Source of the DNA: DATDOO01 sp035293245
GTDB lineage: Bacteria; Pseudomonadota; Gammaproteobacteria; Methylococcales; Methylococcaceae
NCBI GenBank assembly: GCA_035293245.1
Contig: DATDOO010000094.1
Coordinates: forward strand, 1-9,317
Length of the DNA: 9,317 nt
Direction of reading: 5' to 3'
Positions 6,038-9,317 of the stretch are shown in pieces. The notes below the pieces were generated by a model. That model was given only the letters and a program-made list of their open reading frames with translations. It had not been told where the DNA came from and did no database searches. Both the position numbers and the translations under genes were made by a program. Numbering within the stretch: the stretch's first letter is position 1; every line of letters begins with the position of its first letter.

Positions 6038-8659
6038 TTACGGCGCACACCTCTCCGCGAAGTTCAGGAACTCGGCGTAAAAATGCTCGAATTGCGCCGC
6101 CGGCAAGGCCCGCGACAACAGATAGCCCTGGATTTCGTCGCAGCCATGGGCATTCAATAACTCCAGTTGCTGCGGGGTTTCCACCCCTTCCGCGACCACC
6201 CGCATGTTGAGGCCGTGGCCCAGGGCAATGATGGTTTTGATGAGGGCCGCCACCTCCTCATTCCCGGCGTCCTGATAATCCCGGATGAAGGAGCGGTCGA
6301 TCTTGAGGACCTGCACCGGCAGCTTGCGCAAGTAAGACAGGGAGGAATACCCCGTGCCGAAATCGTCCATGGCGATCTTGATGCCTTTTTCGGCGATGGA
6401 CCGCAGCCTGCGGGTGGCCGTGTCGATGTCGTGCATGACCACGCTTTCGGTGATTTCCAATTCGATCCAGCGGGGCGACACGCCGGTTTCCGCGAGGATT
6501 TCGTCCAGGTCGGCGATGAAGTCGTCGGCCAGCAACTGCTTGGCGGACAAATTGACCGCGATGCGAATGCCGTAGAACTGGTCGGCCCACGCCTTGGCCT
6601 GCAGGCAGGCGGCGCGCAATATCCACCGGCCCAGGGCATGGATGAAGCCGGTTTCTTCGGCGACGGGAATGAACCTGTCCGGGGGGATGATGCCGTCGAT
6701 GGGGTGGTGCCAACGGATCAAGGCCTCCGCCCCGGTGATCGTCTCCCGGCCGACATCGGCTTTGGGCTGGTAATGCAATTCGAACTCGTGGTTTTCCAAT
6801 GCCCGATGCAGCTTGGTTTCCAGTTCGATGCGCTGCTGGGCTTCCTCATTCATGCGCGCTTCGAAATACTGGAAAGTGCCCCGCCCTTTGGCCTTGGCCG
6901 CGTACATGGCGGCGTCGGCGTTTTTGGTCAGAACGTTGAAATCGTCGCCGTCGTCGGGGCAGAGGGAGATGCCGATGCTGGCGCTGACGTAAATAGGGTG
7001 ATTGTCGACAAACACCGGCAACTCCAGCGCCCGAAGGATCTTTTGCGCGATGTCCGCCGCTTCCTGGGCTTCGTCCAGGCCGGAAAGGATGACGGTGAAT
7101 TCATCGCCGCCCAGTCGCGCCACAGTATCGGACTTGCGCACGCAGGTCTGGATGCGCACCGCCACATCCTGCAGCAAACAATCTCCCGCCCAATGGCCGA
7201 GCGTATCGTTGATGTTCTTGAAGCGGTCCAGATCGATGAAAAACACCGCCAGCCGGGTCTGGTTGCGCTGCGCCAGAGCGCATTCGTGTCCCAGGCGATT
7301 TTTGAACAAAAAGCGGTTGGGCAGCGCCGTCAGCGGATCGTAATAGGCCAGTTGTTCGAGCTTCTGCTCGGTATTTTTCAGGCTGCTGATATCCGAGAAA
7401 ATGGCGACATAGTGGCTGGTCACGCCATTTTCATCGGCCACCGCGTTAATGGTGAGCCAGATGGGATAGGTCTGCCCATTCTTGCGCCGGTCCCACATCT
7501 CGCCGTGCCAGTAGCCCACGCTGAGCAGGTCGTGCCACATTTGCGTGTAGAAATTCTGGTCGTGCCAGCCCGACTTCAATATCCGCGGATTTTTGCCGAC
7601 CACTTCGGATTTGTCGTAGCCGGTGATTGCGGTAAACGCGGCGTTGACGTCCAGGATGGTGCCGTCAGCGTCGGTGATGGAAATGGCTTCGCCGCTGTTT
7701 TCAAATACCTTGGCGCTCAAGCGGAGCTTCGCCTCGCGCTCCTTGAGCAGACTGATGTTGGTACCGGTGATCACCGCGCCTTCCAGTTTGCCCTGGTCGG
7801 AATACAGCAGGCTGCCCTTGAGCAAATAGGCCGTGGACTGCGTGGCGTTCCTGATTGAGAGCCAATGTTCGGCGGCATAGCCGTTGTTGAGGCGGATATT
7901 TTCCAGCGTCACCGAGCGGAGCGGCCAGGGCAGGGGCGGCAACTGGGCCTCCAGCTTTTCCCGGTCGGCGGGGGCCAGTAAATTGTCGAACGGCTGGCCC
8001 AGCAACTCCTCCGCATCGAATTCCAGTTCGCGCAGCAAGGCCATGTTGACCTGCTTGATGCGTCCCTCGGTGTCGACCACCACCAGCAACCCATCCATGC
8101 TGTCCATCACCCGGCTGATGAAACGGGCCAGGGAGTGCTGCCGGCCGATGAGTTCCTCCAACTGGCGCTTTTTCAGTTCCGATTCCCGCAGCATGGCGTC
8201 CATGCTCTGGCTGATGGCGGTGATCTGCCGTTCCTTCTTGAAATTGGCCAGGGTTAATTGTTCCACCTCGTGCTGCAACCTGGCGATGATCGCCGCCAGA
8301 TCTTCGGCGATGGGCGTCGTTGCCGCATAGGGCAGCGGCTGGCCGCTGTCCGCTAGCGGAATGAAAAAGGCTTCCTGCTCGCGGCAGGCGCGGAATCCGC
8401 TTTCCAGAAGCCCGATCGGCTTGGCGTGGGTCGGGCACGCCAACGCGCCCCGGGCGCGCAAGTCGCACTGCGCCAGGTTCTGGCCCTCGCGGGAACATTC
8501 GGCGCGCAGCGCCACGTACCCGTCGGGCATGGAAAAGATGAGGATTTTCACCGGTCGCATCTGCCCCGGCAGGAGTACCTGCCCCATCCAGCGCAGTGGG
8601 ATGGCGTCAGGTGCCAGAGCCACCGACTCGACCGGCACGCGGTTGCGGGAATTTTTCAC
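6038..8659 (-). CDS. Rieske-like/PAS/PAS/GGDEF/EAL c-di-GMP signalling protein
   Basis: An 873-residue cytoplasmic protein with no membrane segment. Layout: Rieske-like domain about 20-105; coiled coil about 117-172; PAS1 about 180-303; PAS2 about 315-428 (with the common KNPRILKSG segment at 356-364); GGDEF about 438-600; EAL about 615-866. The diguanylate cyclase site is intact (GGDEF 517-521) with an inhibitory RxxD site, RKSD 508-511. The phosphodiesterase residues all appear present: E645 (EAL), N703, E735, D765 and D766 (DDFGTG), K786, E824 and Q844. It could therefore both make and degrade c-di-GMP. The N-terminus has C55-x-R57 and C75-x2-H78, spaced like a Rieske pair but with Arg for the first His, plus C65 and C92. 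The start is GTG 8659, five bases after the stop of the maturation protease gene, so it is probably co-translated with it. The ligand sensed by the PAS domains is unknown. Confidence 0.93.
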   Translation of the reverse strand: MKNSRNRVPVESVALAPDAIPLRWMGQVLLPGQMRPVKILIFSMPDGYVALRAECSREGQNLAQCDLRARGALACPTHAKPIGLLESGFRACREQEAFFIPLADSGQPLPYAATTPIAEDLAAIIARLQHEVEQLTLANFKKERQITAISQSMDAMLRESELKKRQLEELIGRQHSLARFISRVMDSMDGLLVVVDTEGRIKQVNMALLRELEFDAEELLGQPFDNLLAPADREKLEAQLPPLPWPLRSVTLENIRLNNGYAAEHWLSIRNATQSTAYLLKGSLLYSDQGKLEGAVITGTNISLLKEREAKLRLSAKVFENSGEAISITDADGTILDVNAAFTAITGYDKSEVVGKNPRILKSGWHDQNFYTQMWHDLLSVGYWHGEMWDRRKNGQTYPIWLTINAVADENGVTSHYVAIFSDISSLKNTEQKLEQLAYYDPLTALPNRFLFKNRLGHECALAQRNQTRLAVFFIDLDRFKNINDTLGHWAGDCLLQDVAVRIQTCVRKSDTVARLGGDEFTVILSGLDEAQEAADIAQKILRALELPVFVDNHPIYVSASIGISLCPDDGDDFNVLTKNADAAMYAAKAKGRGTFQYFEARMNEEAQQRIELETKLHRALENHEFELHYQPKADVGRETITGAEALIRWHHPIDGIIPPDRFIPVAEETGFIHALGRWILRAACLQAKAWADQFYGIRIAVNLSAKQLLADDFIADLDEILAETGVSPRWIELEITESVVMHDIDTATRRLRSIAEKGIKIAMDDFGTGYSSLSYLRKLPVQVLKIDRSFIRDYQDAGNEEVAALIKTIIALGHGLNMRVVAEGVETPQQLELLNAHGCDEIQGYLLSRALPAAQFEHFYAEFLNFAERCAP
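8345..8602 (-). other. Rieske [2Fe-2S]-like domain coding segment (degenerate or modified ligands)
   Basis: This segment encodes residues about 20-105 of the signalling protein. Short stretches resemble the two Rieske boxes: a strand GYVALRAEC, then SREGQNLAQ where Rieske proteins read roughly C-x-H-x-G-x-x-L, then GALACPTH matching the second box C-P-x-H, then ESG matching the usual loop after it. C55 and C75 are separated by 19 residues, which fits C-x-H-x17-C-x2-H. The first histidine is R57, and the usual glycine after the second histidine is A79. The fold assignment is by eye and unconfirmed; a cysteine-rich zinc or Fe-S domain of another kind is possible. Confidence 0.55.
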
Positions 8660-8664
8660 GATAC

Positions 8665-9120
8665 TTAAGACATCAAACGGTCACGGATTACACCGAGGGC
8701 GCGTTCCGCTGCATGAGCAACCGCCGGGGTCAATCCCGGCGCAAAAGGGGCGACGTGGCCGACTTCGGCGCCGACCACAACGACCTCCGGCAGCGTGCCG
8801 TATATGGCCGCGGCCGCTTGCAACAGGTAGGGGATGCCGGCGGCGTGCCCCGACAAGTCGTTTCCCAGTCCCTCCAGCGCCTCGGGTTTGAAAACGTGCA
8901 CCGTCCCCGGGCTGCCCCGGTTGGCCAGGGCGTCCACCAGAATCGCCTCGCGGCAGTCCTCCAGCCAGGCCAAGGCATCCAGGCTGGAAGTGGCGGCGTT
9001 GAACAGGCGCACGTCGCCTGGCCACTCCAGTTGGAGCAAACGCTGGTACATATAGGGACCAAAACCGTCGTCGCCATGCAGGGCATTGCCGAAGCAGATG
9101 ATGTGGCGGCCGGCGGTCAC
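8665..9120 (-). CDS. Hydrogenase maturation protease (M52 family) for the second large subunit
   Basis: A 151-residue cytoplasmic endopeptidase of the HybD/HyaD/HupD type, which removes the C-terminal tail of a [NiFe]-hydrogenase large subunit after nickel insertion. The opening ICFGNALHGDDGFGP is the family signature. Nickel-recognition ligands correspond to D17 (HybD E16), D63 in ILVDALAN (D62) and H92 in LSGHAAG (H93). It starts with GTG at 9118-9120, four bases after the stop of a large-subunit gene whose tail it presumably cuts. No purine-rich ribosome binding site is visible, which fits translational coupling. It differs clearly in sequence from HoxW encoded on the other strand, so the locus keeps two proteases for two hydrogenases. 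The exact symbol (hupD, hyaD, hoxM, hupW) cannot be decided here. Confidence 0.92.
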   Translation of the reverse strand: MTAGRHIICFGNALHGDDGFGPYMYQRLLQLEWPGDVRLFNAATSSLDALAWLEDCREAILVDALANRGSPGTVHVFKPEALEGLGNDLSGHAAGIPYLLQAAAAIYGTLPEVVVVGAEVGHVAPFAPGLTPAVAHAAERALGVIRDRLMS

Positions 9121-9124
9121 GGGG

Positions 9125-9317
9125 CTACGGCCGGAGAGATAAACGGCGATCCTTGCCCAAAACGTGGACCGTGCACACCAGGCACGGGTCGTGGGAACGG
9201 ATGATGTGGCCGATTTCCAGGGGATCGTCCGCGTCCTGCACGTCGATGCCCAGCAGGCTTTGCTCCCAGTGGCCGTGGCGGCCGGCGGAGTCTTTGGGAG
9301 AAGCGTTCCAGGTGGTG
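9125..9317 (-). CDS. [NiFe]-hydrogenase large subunit of a second hydrogenase (3' end only)
   Basis: The last 63 codons are visible, read in frame from base 9316; the gene continues beyond the window. TTWNASPKDS and RSHDPCLVCTVH are the C-terminal large-subunit hallmarks. The two cysteines of DPCLVC are nickel ligands, and the histidine of CTVH is the cleavage position. A 12-residue basic tail, VLGKDRRLSLRP, follows before TAG at 9125-9127. This sequence differs from HoxH and looks like a group 1 or group 2 uptake-type enzyme; the NASPKD and GHWEQSLLG region recalls group 2a HupL, but that is from memory. H2-sensing group 2b subunits normally lack a tail, so the tail and the adjacent protease point to a catalytic enzyme. 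The small subunit would lie outside the window. Confidence 0.92.
   Translation of the reverse strand, partial: TTWNASPKDSAGRHGHWEQSLLGIDVQDADDPLEIGHIIRSHDPCLVCTVHVLGKDRRLSLRP

Noticed and set aside
8345..8602. mitoNEET/CDGSH-type iron-sulfur motif for the cysteine-rich N-terminus.
   Set aside because: The C-x-C-x2-S/T-x3-P-x-C-D-G-x-H pattern is absent; the spacing of C55, C75 and H78 fits a Rieske layout better.
1..9317. CRISPR arrays, insertion sequences, tRNA or rRNA genes.
   Set aside because: No regularly spaced repeats, transposase-like proteins, terminal inverted repeats or RNA-gene signatures were seen; nearly every base is in a protein gene.

Overview
The window is a hydrogenase locus from a GC-rich bacterium, most likely a beta- or gammaproteobacterium. 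That guess rests on base composition, on a tetrameric soluble-type Hox enzyme resembling that of Ralstonia eutropha (Cupriavidus necator), and on a typical proteobacterial PAS-PAS-GGDEF-EAL protein. The genus cannot be fixed from the sequence. Coding density is very high and there is no gene-free stretch over 100 bases.

Plus strand, positions 1-6022: the 3' end of hypE (synthesis of the cyanide ligand of the NiFe site) is followed after 94 bases by a tight operon, hoxF-hoxU-hoxY-hoxH-hoxW-hupE. HoxFU is the flavin- and Fe-S-containing diaphorase that handles NAD(H). HoxYH is the [NiFe] hydrogenase module. HoxW is the endopeptidase that trims the HoxH tail, and HupE is a small membrane protein thought to bring in nickel. 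This is a group 3d, NAD-linked bidirectional hydrogenase with metal-supply and maturation functions. No hoxE or hoxI lies in the run. The operon ends at an intrinsic terminator whose loop contains the hupE stop codon.

Minus strand, positions 9317-6038, converging on hupE: the 3' end of a second [NiFe]-hydrogenase large subunit, which looks like a membrane/uptake (group 1 or 2) type. Then, 4 bases on, comes its maturation protease, and 5 bases after that an 873-residue c-di-GMP signalling protein. These three are very probably one transcription unit.

The most notable item is the N-terminus of the c-di-GMP protein. Residues about 20-105 read like a Rieske [2Fe-2S] domain in which the first of the two histidine ligands is arginine and extra cysteines are present. 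It is followed by a coiled coil, two PAS domains and apparently intact GGDEF and EAL domains. A redox-type sensor fused to a c-di-GMP synthase/phosphodiesterase and co-encoded with a hydrogenase suggests that hydrogen or redox state may be linked to c-di-GMP signalling. That link is inference.
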